Positions 52,901-64,000 of a stretch of DNA of 64,000 nt are shown here, piece by piece (position 1 is the stretch's first letter; every line of letters begins with the position of its first letter). The translations under genes and the position numbers were made by a program. The DNA comes from Loxodes magnus (taxonomy: Eukaryota > Ciliophora > Karyorelictea > Loxodida > Loxodidae), in NCBI GenBank assembly GCA_946699065.1, contig CAMPDV010002087.1, positions 20,280 to 84,279 of the forward strand. The letters are read 5' to 3'. Below the pieces are notes generated by a model that worked only from the letters and a program-made list of their open reading frames with translations, was not told the DNA's origin and did no database searches.

Positions 52901-55900
52901 TTAATACCAGAGTGAGTTAACAATGTATGAAAAATAGTTGAGTAATTTTTAAAGTAAAAAAAGCATTGTTTTTGATATGTTTTGAAGTGAGAAATTAAAA
53001 TTTTAATACCAGAGTGAGTTAACAATGTATGAAAAATAGTTGAGTAATTTTTAAAGTAAAAAAAAGCATTGTTTTTGATATGTTTTGAAGTGAGAAATTA
53101 AAATTTTTATACCAGAGTGAGTTAACAATGTATGAAAAATAGTTGAGTAATTTTTAAAGTAAAAAAAAGCATTGTTTTTGATATGTTTTGAAGTGAGAAA
53201 TTAAAATTTTTATACCAGAGTGAGTTAACAATGTATGAAAAATAGTTGAGTAATTTTTAAAGTAAAAAAAAGCATTGTTTTTTGATATGTTTTGAAGTGA
53301 GAAATTAAAATTTTAATACCAGAGTGAGTTAACAATGTATGAAAAATAGTTGAGTAATTTTTAAAGTAAAAAAAAGCATTGTTTTTGATATGTTTTGAAG
53401 TGAGAATATTTAATTTTAATACCAGAGTGAGTTAACAATGTATGAAAAATAGTTGAGTAATTTTTAAAGTAAAAAAAAGCATTGTTTTTGATATGTTTTG
53501 AAGTGAGAAATTAAAATTTTAATACCAGAGTGAGTTAACAATGTATGAAAAATAGTTGAGTAATTTTTAAAGTAAAAAAAAGCATTGTTTTTGATATGTT
53601 TTGAAGTGAGAAATTAAAATTTTAATACCAGAGTGAGTTAACAATATATGAAAAATAGTTGAGTAATTTTTAAAGTAAAAAAAAGCATTGTTTTTGATAT
53701 GTTTTGAAGTGAGAAATTAAAATTTTAATACCAGAGTGAGTTAACAATGTATGAAAAATAGTTGAGTAATTTTTAAAGTAAAAAAAGCATTGTTTTTGAT
53801 ATGTTTTGAAGTGAGAACTTAAAATTTTAATACCAGAGTGAGTTAACAATGTATGAAAAATAGTTGAGTAATTTTTAAAGTAAAAAAAAGCATTGTTTTT
53901 GATATGTTTTGAAGTGAGAATATTTAATTTTAATACCAGAGTGAGTTAACAATGTATGAAAAATAGTTGAGTAATTTTTAAAGTAAAAAAAAGCATTGTT
54001 TTTGATGTGTTTTGAAGTGAGAAATTAAAATTTTAATACCAGAGTGAGTTAACAATGTATGAAAAATAGTTGAGTAATTTTTAAAGTAAAAAAAAGCATT
54101 GTTTTTGATATGTTTTGAAGTGAGAATATTTAATTTTAATATTGGAGTAAGTTAACAATATATGAAAAATAGTTGAGTAATTTTTAAAGTAAAAAAAAGC
54201 ATTGTTTTTGATATGTTTTGAAGTGAGAAATTAAAATTTTAATACCAGAGTGAGTTAACAATGTATGAAAAATAGTTGAGTAATTTTTAAAGTAAAAAAA
54301 AGCATTGTTTTTGATATGTTTTTGAAGTGAGAAATTAAAATTTTAATACCAGAGTGAGTTAACAATGTATGAAAAATAGTTGAGTAATTTTTAAAGTAAA
54401 AAAAAGCATTGTTTTTGATATGTTTTGAAGTGAGAAATTAAAATTTTAATACCAGAGTGAGTTAACAATGTATGAAAAATAGTTGAGTAATTTTTAAAGT
54501 AAAAAAAAGCATTGTTTTTGATATGTTTTGAAATGAGAATATTTAATTTTAATACCAGAGTGAGTTAACAATGTATGAAAAATAGTTGAGTAATTTTTAA
54601 AGTAAAAAAAGCATTGTTTTTGATATGTTTTGAAGTGAGAAATTAAAATTTTAATACCAGAGTGAGTTAACAATGTATGAAAAATAGTTGAGTAATTTTT
54701 AAAGTAAAAAAAAGCATTGTTTTTGATATGTTTTGAAGTGAGAAATTAAAATTTTAATACCAGAGTGAGTTAACAATGTATGAAAAATAGTTGAGTAATT
54801 TTTAAGTAAAAAAAAAGCATTGTTTTTGATATGTTTTTGAAGTGAGAAATTAAAATTTTAATACCAGAGTGAGTTAACAATGTATGAAAAATAGTTGAGT
54901 AATTTTTAAAGTAAAAAAAAGCATTGTTTTTGATATGTTTTGAAGTGAGAATATTTAATTTTAATATTGGAGTAAGTTAACAATATATGAAAAATAGTTG
55001 AGTAATTTTTAAAGTAAAAAAAAAGCATTGTTTTTGATATGTTTTGAAGTGAGAATATTTAATTTTAATACCAGAGTGAGTTAACAATGTATGAAAAATA
55101 GTTGAGTAATTTTTAAAGTAAAAAAAAGCATTGTTTTTGATGTGTTTTGAAGTGAGAAATTAAAATTTTAATACCAGAGTGAGTTAACAATGTATGAAAA
55201 ATAGTTGAGTAAATTTTTAAAGTAAAAAAAAGCATTGTTTTTGATATGTTTTGAAGTGAGAATATTTAATTTTAATATTGGAGTAAGTTAACAATATATG
55301 AAAAATAGTTGAGTAATTTTTAAAGTAAAAAAAAAGCATTGTTTTTGATATGTTTTTGAAGTGAGAAATTAAAATTTTAATACCAGAGTGAGTTAACAAT
55401 GTATGAAAAATAGTTGAGTAATTTTTAAAGTAAAAAAAAGCATTGTTTTTGATATGTTTTGAAGTGAGAAATTAAAATTTTAATACCAGAGTGAGTTAAC
55501 AATGTATGAAAAATAGTTGAGTAATTTTTAAAGTAAAAAAAAGCATTGTTTTGATATGTTTTGAAGTGAGAAATTAAAATTTTAATACCAGAGTGAGTTA
55601 ACAATGTATGAAAAATAGTTGAGTAATTTTTAAAGTAAAAAAAAGCATTGTTTTTGATATGTTTTGAAATGAGAATATTTAATTTTAATACCAGAGTGAG
55701 TTAACAATGTATGAAAAATAGTTGAGTAATTTTTAAAGTAAAAAAAGCATTGTTTTTGATATGTTTTGAAGTGAGAAATTAAAATTTTAATACCAGAGTG
55801 AGTTAACAATGTATGAAAAATAGTTGAGTAATTTTTAAAGTAAAAAAAAGCATTGTTTTTTGATATGTTTTGAAGTGAGAAATTAAAATTTTAATACCAG

Positions 55901-58900
55901 AGTGAGTTAACAATGTATGAAAAATAGTTGAGTAATTTTTAAAGTAAAAAAAAGCATTGTTTTTGATATGTTTTGAAGTGAGAATATTTAATTTTAATAT
56001 TGGAGTAAGTTAACAATATATGAAAAATAGTTGAGTAATTTTTAAAGTAAAAAAAAGCATTGTTTTTGATATGTTTTGAAGTGAGAATATTTAATTTTAA
56101 TATTGGAGTAAGTTAACAATGTATGAAAAATAGTTGAGTAATTTTTAAAGTAAAAAAAAGCATTGTTTTTGATATGTTTTGAAGTGAGAAATTAAAATTT
56201 TAATACCAGAGTGAGTTAACAATGTATGAAAAATAGTTGAGTAATTTTTAAAGTAAAAAAAAGCATTGTTTTTGATATGTTTTGAAGTGAGAAATTAAAA
56301 TTTTAATACCAGAGTGAGTTAACAATGTATGAAAAATAGTTGAGTAATTTTTAAAGTAAAAAAAAGCATTGTTTTTGATATGTTTTGAAATGAGAATATT
56401 TAATTTTAATACCAGAGTGAGTTAACAATGTATGAAAAATAGTTGAGTAATTTTTAAAGTAAAAAAAGCATTGTTTTTGATATGTTTTGAAGTGAGAAAT
56501 TAAAATTTTAATACCAGAGTGAGTTAACAATGTATGAAAAATAGTTGAGTAATTTTTAAAGTAAAAAAAAGCATTGTTTTTGATATGTTTTGAAGTGAGA
56601 AATTAAAATTTTAATACCAGAGTGAGTTAACAATGTATGAAAAATAGTTGAGTAATTTTTAAAGTAAAAAAAAGCATTGTTTTTGATATGTTTTGAAGTG
56701 AGAATATTTAATTTTAATATTGGAGTAAGTTAACAATATATGAAAAATAGTTGAGTAATTTTTAAAGTAAAAAAAAGCATTGTTTTTGATATGTTTTGAA
56801 GTGAGAATATTTAATTTTAATATTGGAGTAAGTTAACAATGTATGAAAAATAGTTGAGTAATTTTTAAAGTAAAAAAAAAGCATTGTTTTTGATATGTTT
56901 TGAAGTGAGAAATTAAAATTTTAATACCAGAGTGAGTTAACAATGTATGAAAAATAGTTGAGTAATTTTTAAAGTAAAAAAAAGCATTGTTTTTGATATG
57001 TTTTGAAGTGAGAAATTAAAATTTTAATACCAGAGTGAGTTAACAATGTATGAAAAATAGTTGAGTAATTTTTAAAGTAAAAAAAAGCATTGTTTTTGAT
57101 ATGTTTTGAAGTGAGAAATTAAAATTTTAATACCAGAGTGAGTTAACAATGTATGAAAAATAGTTGAGTAATTTTTAAAGTAAAAAAAAGCATTGTTTTT
57201 GATATGTTTTGAAGTGAGAAATTAAAATTTTAATACCAGAGTGAGTTAACAATGTATGAAAAATAGTTGAGTAATTTTTAAAGTAAAAAAAAGCATTGTT
57301 TTTGATATGTTTTGAAGTGAGAATATTTAATTTTAATACCAGAGTGAGTTAACAATGTATGAAAAATAGTTGAGTAATTTTTAAAGTAAAAAAAAGCATT
57401 GTTTTTGATATGTTTTGAAGTGAGAAATTAAAATTTTAATACCAGAGTGAGTTAACAATGTATGAAAAATAGTTGAGTAATTTTTAAAGTAAAAAAAAAG
57501 CATTGTTTTTGATATGTTTTGAAGTGAGAAATTAAAATTTTTATACCAGAGTGAGTTAACAATGTATGAAAAATAGTTGAGTAATTTTTAAAGTAAAAAA
57601 AAGCATTGTTTTTGATATGTTTTGAAGTGAGAATATTTAATTTTAATATTGGAGTAAGTTAACAATATATGAAAAATAGTTGAGTAATTTTTAAAGTAAA
57701 AAAAAGCATTGTTTTTGATATGTTTTGAAGTGAGAAATTAAAATTTTAATACCAGAGTGAGTTAACAATGTATGAAAAATAGTTGAGTAATTTTTAAAGT
57801 AAAAAAAAGCATTGTTTTTGATATGTTTTTGAAGTGAGAAATTAAATTTTTATACCAGAGTGAGTTAACAATGTATGAAAAATAGTTGAGTAATTTTTAA
57901 AGTAAAAAAAAGCATTGTTTTTGATATGTTTTGAAGTGAGAAATTAAAATTTTAATACCAGAGTGAGTTAACAATGTATGAAAAATAGTTGAGTAATTTT
58001 TAAAGTAAAAAAAAGCATTGTTTTTGATATGTTTTGAAGTGAGAAATTAAAATTTTAATACCAGAGTGAGTTAACAATGTATGAAAAATAGTTGAGTAAT
58101 TTTTAAAGTAAAAAAAAGCATTGTTTTTGATATGTTTTGAAGTGAGAATATTTAATTTTAATATTGGAGTAAGTTAACAATATATGAAAAATAGTTGAGT
58201 AATTTTTAAAGTAAAAAAAAGCATTGTTTTTGATATGTTTTGAAGTGAGAAATTAAAATTTTAATACCAGAGTGAGTTAACAATGTATGAAAAATAGTTG
58301 AGTAATTTTTAAAGTAAAAAAAAGCATTGTTTTTGATATGTTTTGAAGTGAGAAATTAAATTTTTATACCAGAGTGAGTTAACAATGTATGAAAAATAGT
58401 TGAGTAATTTTTAAAGTAAAAAAAAGCATTGTTTTTGATATGTTTTGAAGTGAGAAATTAAAATTTTAATACCAGAGTGAGTTAACAATGTATGAAAAAT
58501 AGTTGAGTAATTTTTAAAGTAAAAAAAAGCATTGTTTTTGATATGTTTTGAAGTGAGAAATTAAAATTTTTTATACCAGAGTGAGTTAACAATGTATGAA
58601 AAATAGTTGAGTAATTTTTAAAGTAAAAAAAAGCATTGTTTTTGATGTGTTTTGAAGTGAGAAATTAAAATTTTTATACCAGAGTGAGTTAACAATGTAT
58701 GAAAAATAGTTGAGTAATTTTTAAAGTAAAAAAAAGCATTGTTTTTGATATGTTTTGAAGTGAGAATATTTAATTTTAATATTGGAGTAAGTTAACAATA
58801 TATGAAAAATAGTTGAGTAATTTTTAAAGTAAAAAAAAGCATTGTTTTTGATATGTTTTGAAGTGAGAAATTAAAATTTTAATACCAGAGTGAGTTAACA

Positions 58901-61900
58901 ATGTATGAAAAATAGTTGAGTAATTTTTAAAGTAAAAAAAAGCATTGTTTTTGATATGTTTTGAAGTGAGAAATTAAATTTTTATACCAGAGTGAGTTAA
59001 CAATGTATGAAAAATAGTTGAGTAATTTTTAAAGTAAAAAAAAGCATTGTTTTTGATATGTTTTGAAGTGAGAAATTAAAATTTTAATACCAGAGTGAGT
59101 TAACAATGTATGAAAAATAGTTGAGTAATTTTTAAAGTAAAAAAAAGCATTGTTTTTGATATGTTTTGAAGTGAGAAATTAAAATTTTTATACCAGAGTG
59201 AGTTAACAATGTATGAAAAATAGTTGAGTAATTTTTAAAGTAAAAAAAAAGCATTGTTTTTGATATGTTTTGAAGTGAGAAATTAAAATTTTTATACCAG
59301 AGTGAGTTAACAATGTATGAAAAATAGTTGAGTAATTTTTAAAGTAAAAAAAAGCATTGTTTTTGATATGTTTTGAAGTGAGAAATTAAAATTTTAATAC
59401 CAGAGTGAGTTAACAATGTATGAAAAATAGTTGAGTAATTTTTAAAGTAAAAAAAAGCATTGTTTTTGATATGTTTTGAAGTGAGAATATTTAATTTTAA
59501 TATTGGAGTAAGTTAACAATGTATGAAAAATAGTTGAGTAATTTTTAAAGTAAAAAAAAGCATTGTTTTTGATATGTTTTGAAGTGAGAAATTAAAATTT
59601 TAATACCAGAGTGAGTTAACAATGTATGAAAAATAGTTGAGTAATTTTTAAAGTAAAAAAAAGCATTGTTTTTGATGTGTTTTGAAGTGAGAAATTAAAA
59701 TTTTTATACCAGAGTGAGTTAACAATGTATGAAAAATAGTTGAGTAATTTTTAAAGTAAAAAAAAGCATTGTTTTTGATATGTTTTGAAGTGAGAAATTA
59801 AAATTTTAATACCAGAGTGAGTTAACAATGTATGAAAAATAGTTGAGTAATTTTTTAAAGTAAAAAAAAGCATTGTTTTTGATATGTTTTGAAGTGAGAA
59901 TATTTAATTTTAATACCAGAGTGAGTTAACAATGTATGAAAAATAGTTGAGTAATTTTTAAAGTAAAAAAAAGCATTGTTTTTGATATGTTTTGAAGTGA
60001 GAAATTAAAATTTTAATACCAGAGTGAGTTAACAATGTATGAAAAATAGTTGAGTAATTTTTAAAGTAAAAAAAAGCATTGTTTTTGATATGTTTTGAAG
60101 TGAGAATATTTAATTTTAATATTGGAGTAAGTTAACAATATATGAAAAATAGTTGAGTAATTTTTAAAGTAAAAAAAAGCATTGTTTTTTGATATGTTTT
60201 GAAGTGAGAAATTAAAATTTTAATACCAGAGTGAGTTAACAATGTATGAAAAATAGTTGAGTAATTTTTAAAGTAAAAAAAAGCATTGTTTTTGATATGT
60301 TTTGAAGTGAGAAATTAAAATTTTAATACCAGAGTGAGTTAACAATGTATGAAAAATAGTTGAGTAATTTTTAAAGTAAAAAAAAGCATTGTTTTTGATA
60401 TGTTTTGAAGTGAGAAATTAAAATTTTAATACCAGAGTGAGTTAACAATGTATGAAAAATAGTTGAGTAATTTTTAAAGTAAAAAAAAGCATTGTTTTTG
60501 ATATGTTTTGAAGTGAGAAATTAAAATTTTTATACCAGAGTGAGTTAACAATGTATGAAAAATAGTTGAGTAATTTTTAAAGTAAAAAAAAGCATTGTTT
60601 TTGATATGTTTTGAAGTGAGAAATTAAAATTTTTATACCAGAGTGAGTTAACAATGTATGAAAAATAGTTGAGTAATTTTTAAAGTAAAAAAAAGCATTG
60701 TTTTTGATATGTTTTGAAGTGAGAAATTAAAATTTTAATACCAGAGTGAGTTAACAATGTATGAAAAATAGTTGAGTAATTTTTAAAGTAAAAAAAAGCA
60801 TTGTTTTTGATATGTTTTGAAGTGAGAATATTTAATTTTAATATTGGAGTAAGTTAACAATATATGAAAAATAGTTGAGTAATTTTTAAAGTAAAAAAAA
60901 GCATTGTTTTTGATATGTTTTGAAGTGAGAAATTAAAATTTTAATACCAGAGTGAGTTAACAATGTATGAAAAATAGTTGAGTAATTTTTAAAGTAAAAA
61001 AAAGCATTGTTTTTGATATGTTTTGAAGTGAGAAATTAAATTTTTATACCAGAGTGAGTTAACAATGTATGAAAAATAGTTGAGTAATTTTTAAAGTAAA
61101 AAAAAGCATTGTTTTTGATATGTTTTGAAGTGAGAAATTAAAATTTTAATACCAGAGTGAGTTAACAATGTATGAAAAATAGTTGAGTAATTTTTAAAGT
61201 AAAAAAAAACATTGTTTTTGATATGTTTTGAAGTGAGAAATTAAAATTTTAATACCAGAGTGAGTTAACAATGTATGAAAAATAGTTGAGTAATTTTTAA
61301 AGTAAAAAAAAGCATTGTTTTTGATGTGTTTTGAAGTGAGAAATTAAAATTTTTATACCAGAGTGAGTTAACAATGTATGAAAAATAGTTGAGTAATTTT
61401 TAAAGTAAAAAAAAAGCATTGTTTTTGATATGTTTTGAAGTGAGAAATTAAAATTTTAATACCAGAGTGAGTTAACAATGTATGAAAAATAGTTGAGTAA
61501 TTTTTAAAGTAAAAAAAAGCATTGTTTTTGATATGTTTTGAAGTGAGAATATTTAATTTTAATATTGGAGTAAGTTAACAATATATGAAAAATAGTTGAG
61601 TAATTTTTAAAGTAAAAAAAAGCATTGTTTTTTGATATGTTTTGAAGTGAGAAATTAAAATTTTAATACCAGAGTGAGTTAACAATGTATGAAAAATAGT
61701 TGAGTAATTTTTAAAGTAAAAAAAAGCATTGTTTTTTATATGTTTTGAAGTGAGAAATTAAAATTTTAATACCAGAGTGAGTTAACAATGTATGAAAAAT
61801 AGTTGAGTAATTTTTAAAGTAAAAAAAAGCATTGTTTTTGATATGTTTTGAAGTGAGAAATTAAAATTTTAATACCAGAGTGAGTTAACAATGTATGAAA

Positions 61901-64000
61901 AATAGTTGAGTAATTTTTAAAGTAAAAAAAAGCATTGTTTTTGATATGTTTTGAAGTGAGAAATTAAAATTTTAATACCAGAGTGAGTTAACAATGTATG
62001 AAAAATAGTTGAGTAATTTTTTAAAGTAAAAAAAAGCATTGTTTTTGATATGTTTTGAAGTGAGAAATTAAAATTTTAATACCAGAGTGAGTTAACAATG
62101 TATGAAAAATAGTTGAGTAATTTTTAAAGTAAAAAAAAGCATTGTTTTTGATATGTTTTGAAGTGAGAAATTAAAATTTTAATACCAGAGTGAGTTAACA
62201 ATGTATGAAAAATAGTTGAGTAATTTTTAAAGTAAAAAAAAGCATTGTTTTTGATATGTTTTGAAGTGAGAATATTTAATTTTAATACCAGAGTGAGTTA
62301 ACAATGTATGAAAAATAGTTGAGTAATTTTTTAAAGTAAAAAAAAGCATTGTTTTTGATATGTTTTGAAGTGAGAAATTAAAATTTTAATACCAGAGTGA
62401 GTTAACAATGTATGAAAAATAGTTGAGTAATTTTTAAAGTAAAAAAAAGCATTGTTTTTGATATGTTTTGAAGTGAGAAATTAAATTTTTATACCAGAGT
62501 GAGTTAACAATGTATGAAAAATAGTTGAGTAATTTTTAAAGTAAAAAAAAGCATTGTTTTTGATATGTTTTGAAGTGAGAAATTAAAATTTTTATACCAG
62601 AGTGAGTTAACAATGTATGAAAAATAGTTGAGTAATTTTTAAAGTAAAAAAAAGCATTGTTTTTGATATGTTTTGAAGTGAGAAATTAAATTTTGTATAC
62701 CAGAGTGAGTTAACAATGTATGAAAAATAGTTGAGTAATTTTTAAAGTAAAAAAAAGCATTGTTTTTGATATGTTTTGAAGTGAGAATATTTAATTTTAA
62801 TATTGGAGTAAGTTAACAATATATGAAAAATAGTTGAGTAATTTTTAAAGTAAAAAAAAGCATTGTTTTTGATATGTTTTGAAGTGAGAAATTAAAATTT
62901 TAATACCAGAGTGAGTTAACAATGTATGAAAAATAGTTGAGTAATTTTTAAAGTAAAAAAAAAGCATTGTTTTTGATATGTTTTGAAGTGAGAAATTAAA
63001 ATTTTAATACCAGAGTGAGTTAACAATGTATGAAAAATAGTTGAGTAATTTTTAAAGTAAAAAAAAGCATTGTTTTTTGATATGTTTTGAAGTGAGAAAT
63101 TAAAATTTTTATACCAGAGTGAGTTAACAATGTATGAAAAATAGTTGAGTAATTTTTAAAGTAAAAAAAAAGCATTGTTTTTGATATGTTTTGAAGTGAG
63201 AAATTAAAATTTTTAATACCAGAGTGAGTTAACAATGTATGAAAAATAGTTGAGTAATTTTTAAAGTAAAAAAAAGCATTGTTTTTGATATGTTTTGAAG
63301 TGAGAAATTAAAATTTTAATACCAGAGTGAGTTAACAATGTATGAAAAATAGTTGAGTAATTTTTAAAGTAAAAAAAAGCATTGTTTTTGATATGTTTTG
63401 AAGTGAGAAATTAAAATTTTTATACCAGAGTGAGTTAACAATGTATGAAAAATAGTTGAGTAATTTTTAAAGTAAAAAAAAGCATTGTTTTTGATATGTT
63501 TTGAAGTGAGAAATTAAAATTTTAATACCAGAGTGAGTTAACAATGTATGAAAAATAGTTGAGTAATTTTTAAAGTAAAAAAAAGCATTGTTTTTGATAT
63601 GTTTTGAAGTGAGAAATTAAAATTTTAATACCAGAGTGAGTTAACAATGTATGAAAAATAGTTGAGTAATTTTTAAAGTAAAAAAAAGCATTGTTTTTGA
63701 TATGTTTTGAAGTGAGAAATTAAAATTTTAATACCAGAGTGAGTTAACAATGTATGAAAAATAGTTGAGTAATTTTTAAAGTAAAAAAAAGCATTGTTTT
63801 TGATATGTTTTGAAGTGAGAATATTTAATTTTAATATTGGAGTAAGTTAACAATGTATGAAAAATAGTTGAGTAATTTTTAAAGTAAAAAAAAAGCATTG
63901 TTTTTGATATGTTTTGAAGTGAGAAATTAAAATTTTAATACCAGAGTGAGTTAACAATGTATGAAAAATAGTTGAGTAATTTTTAAAGTAAAAAAAAGCA
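49910..64000 (-). repeat. Same 103-bp satellite, inverted orientation
   Basis: From the axis onward every unit reads as the reverse complement of the forward monomer ('ccagagtgag', 'gttaac', 'aatgtatg', 'gaagtgag'). About 137 units reach the window end without interruption. The order of unit alleles mirrors that of the left arm. Single-base homopolymer differences are frequent throughout, for example nine A near 56872-56880 and 61209, an extra T near 58566, an extra c near 52404, and a disordered linker near 62690. The equivalent left-arm stretch (about 35.8-43.3 kb) is nearly free of these. No gene or other feature is visible. The array continues beyond 64000. Confidence 0.97.

Larger units (their letters stand above)
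35812..64000. repeat. Giant palindrome (inverted repeat) with arms of at least 14 kb
   Basis: Reading outward from 49909, the linker alleles on both sides run A, A, C*, G, B, B, BK, D, E, A, A, A, C*, WA, A, A, WD, A, G, C, BK, WD, A, B-, A, B, B, A, C and so on. I compared about 40 consecutive units next to the axis, and further stretches around 41-42.5 kb with 57.3-59 kb, 44.4-46 kb with 53.8-55.4 kb, and 36-38.3 kb with 61.5-63.9 kb. All matched in order. Private variants also pair: C15A at 38069 with its complement at 61737, and C26T at 38595 with 61209. Paired coordinates sum to 99804-99818, so the arms differ in length by only about 6-14 bp. The palindrome is still running at 64000, so its full size is unknown. 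Confidence 0.93.

Noticed and set aside
1-64000. CRISPR array (regular repeats with spacers)
   Set aside because: The whole 103-bp unit is repeated. The 'linker' has a handful of recurring alleles instead of unique spacers, there is no leader or cas gene, and unit length and composition are those of a satellite.

Overview
The whole window is one uninterrupted, AT-rich tandem satellite. The unit is 103 bp (about 79% A+T). There are roughly 484 units read in the + direction (1-49908) and roughly 137 in the opposite direction (49910-64000). I see no protein gene, RNA gene, transposon, CRISPR array or unique flanking sequence, and the array runs off both ends of the window. A homogenised array of this size, with a short AT-rich unit and locally shared variants, points to eukaryotic (peri)centromeric or other heterochromatic satellite DNA. 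I do not recognise the satellite family and cannot name the species.

Allele codes used below; positions are in the monomer, counted from the 'acttcaaaac' start at base 1. A = consensus. B = T87A ('ggtata'); B- = B with one base lost nearby (102-bp unit). C = linker ending 'aaatattctc' (changes at 94, 95, 97, 98). C* = C plus 'ctcattt'. D = 'cttactccaat' (changes at 76, 81-83) plus the C ending. E = the 'ccaat' half with the consensus ending. F = G83A ('tgatatt') plus the C ending. G = T98G ('aagttctc'). H = G82A ('tctagt'). HG = both. K = T12C ('acacatc'). L = C103A ('ctaactt'). W = C65T ('catatattg'). Bases 16-64 are almost invariant. Nearly all variation lies in the linker at 76-103 plus single sites at 12 and 65.

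Layout. 1-12683: mostly A units with K, L, F and C units; the L-K landmark recurs at 12, 15, 15 and 17 units. 12684-19746: a haplotype marked by a 'ccaaaaac' insertion and an H unit, then the first HG cassette. 19747-19823: a broken, shortened unit that shifts the register. 19824-29990: recurring cassettes of the type HG-E-E-C-D-A-E, with a copy of the 16-17.6 kb segment near 26-27.5 kb. About 30000-35811: B-rich, with an A-B-C-B-G-B cassette. 35812-49908: D, W, B-, C* and 7-T alleles, forming one arm of a giant palindrome. 49909: axis. 49910-64000: the other arm.

The main result is the palindrome. The order of allele types in the right arm is the exact mirror of the left arm for every stretch I compared, from the axis to 64000, including two private point variants about 11.5 kb from the axis. 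Homopolymer-length differences are mostly not mirrored, and they crowd into about 43840-64000. Either a very recent fold-back duplication has occurred, or, more probably, a fold-back (template plus complement) or snap-back chimeric read was built into a thinly covered contig end. The only open reading frames in the window lie in that indel-rich part. They arise because homopolymer indels turn 103-bp units into multiples of three, so they are not genes.
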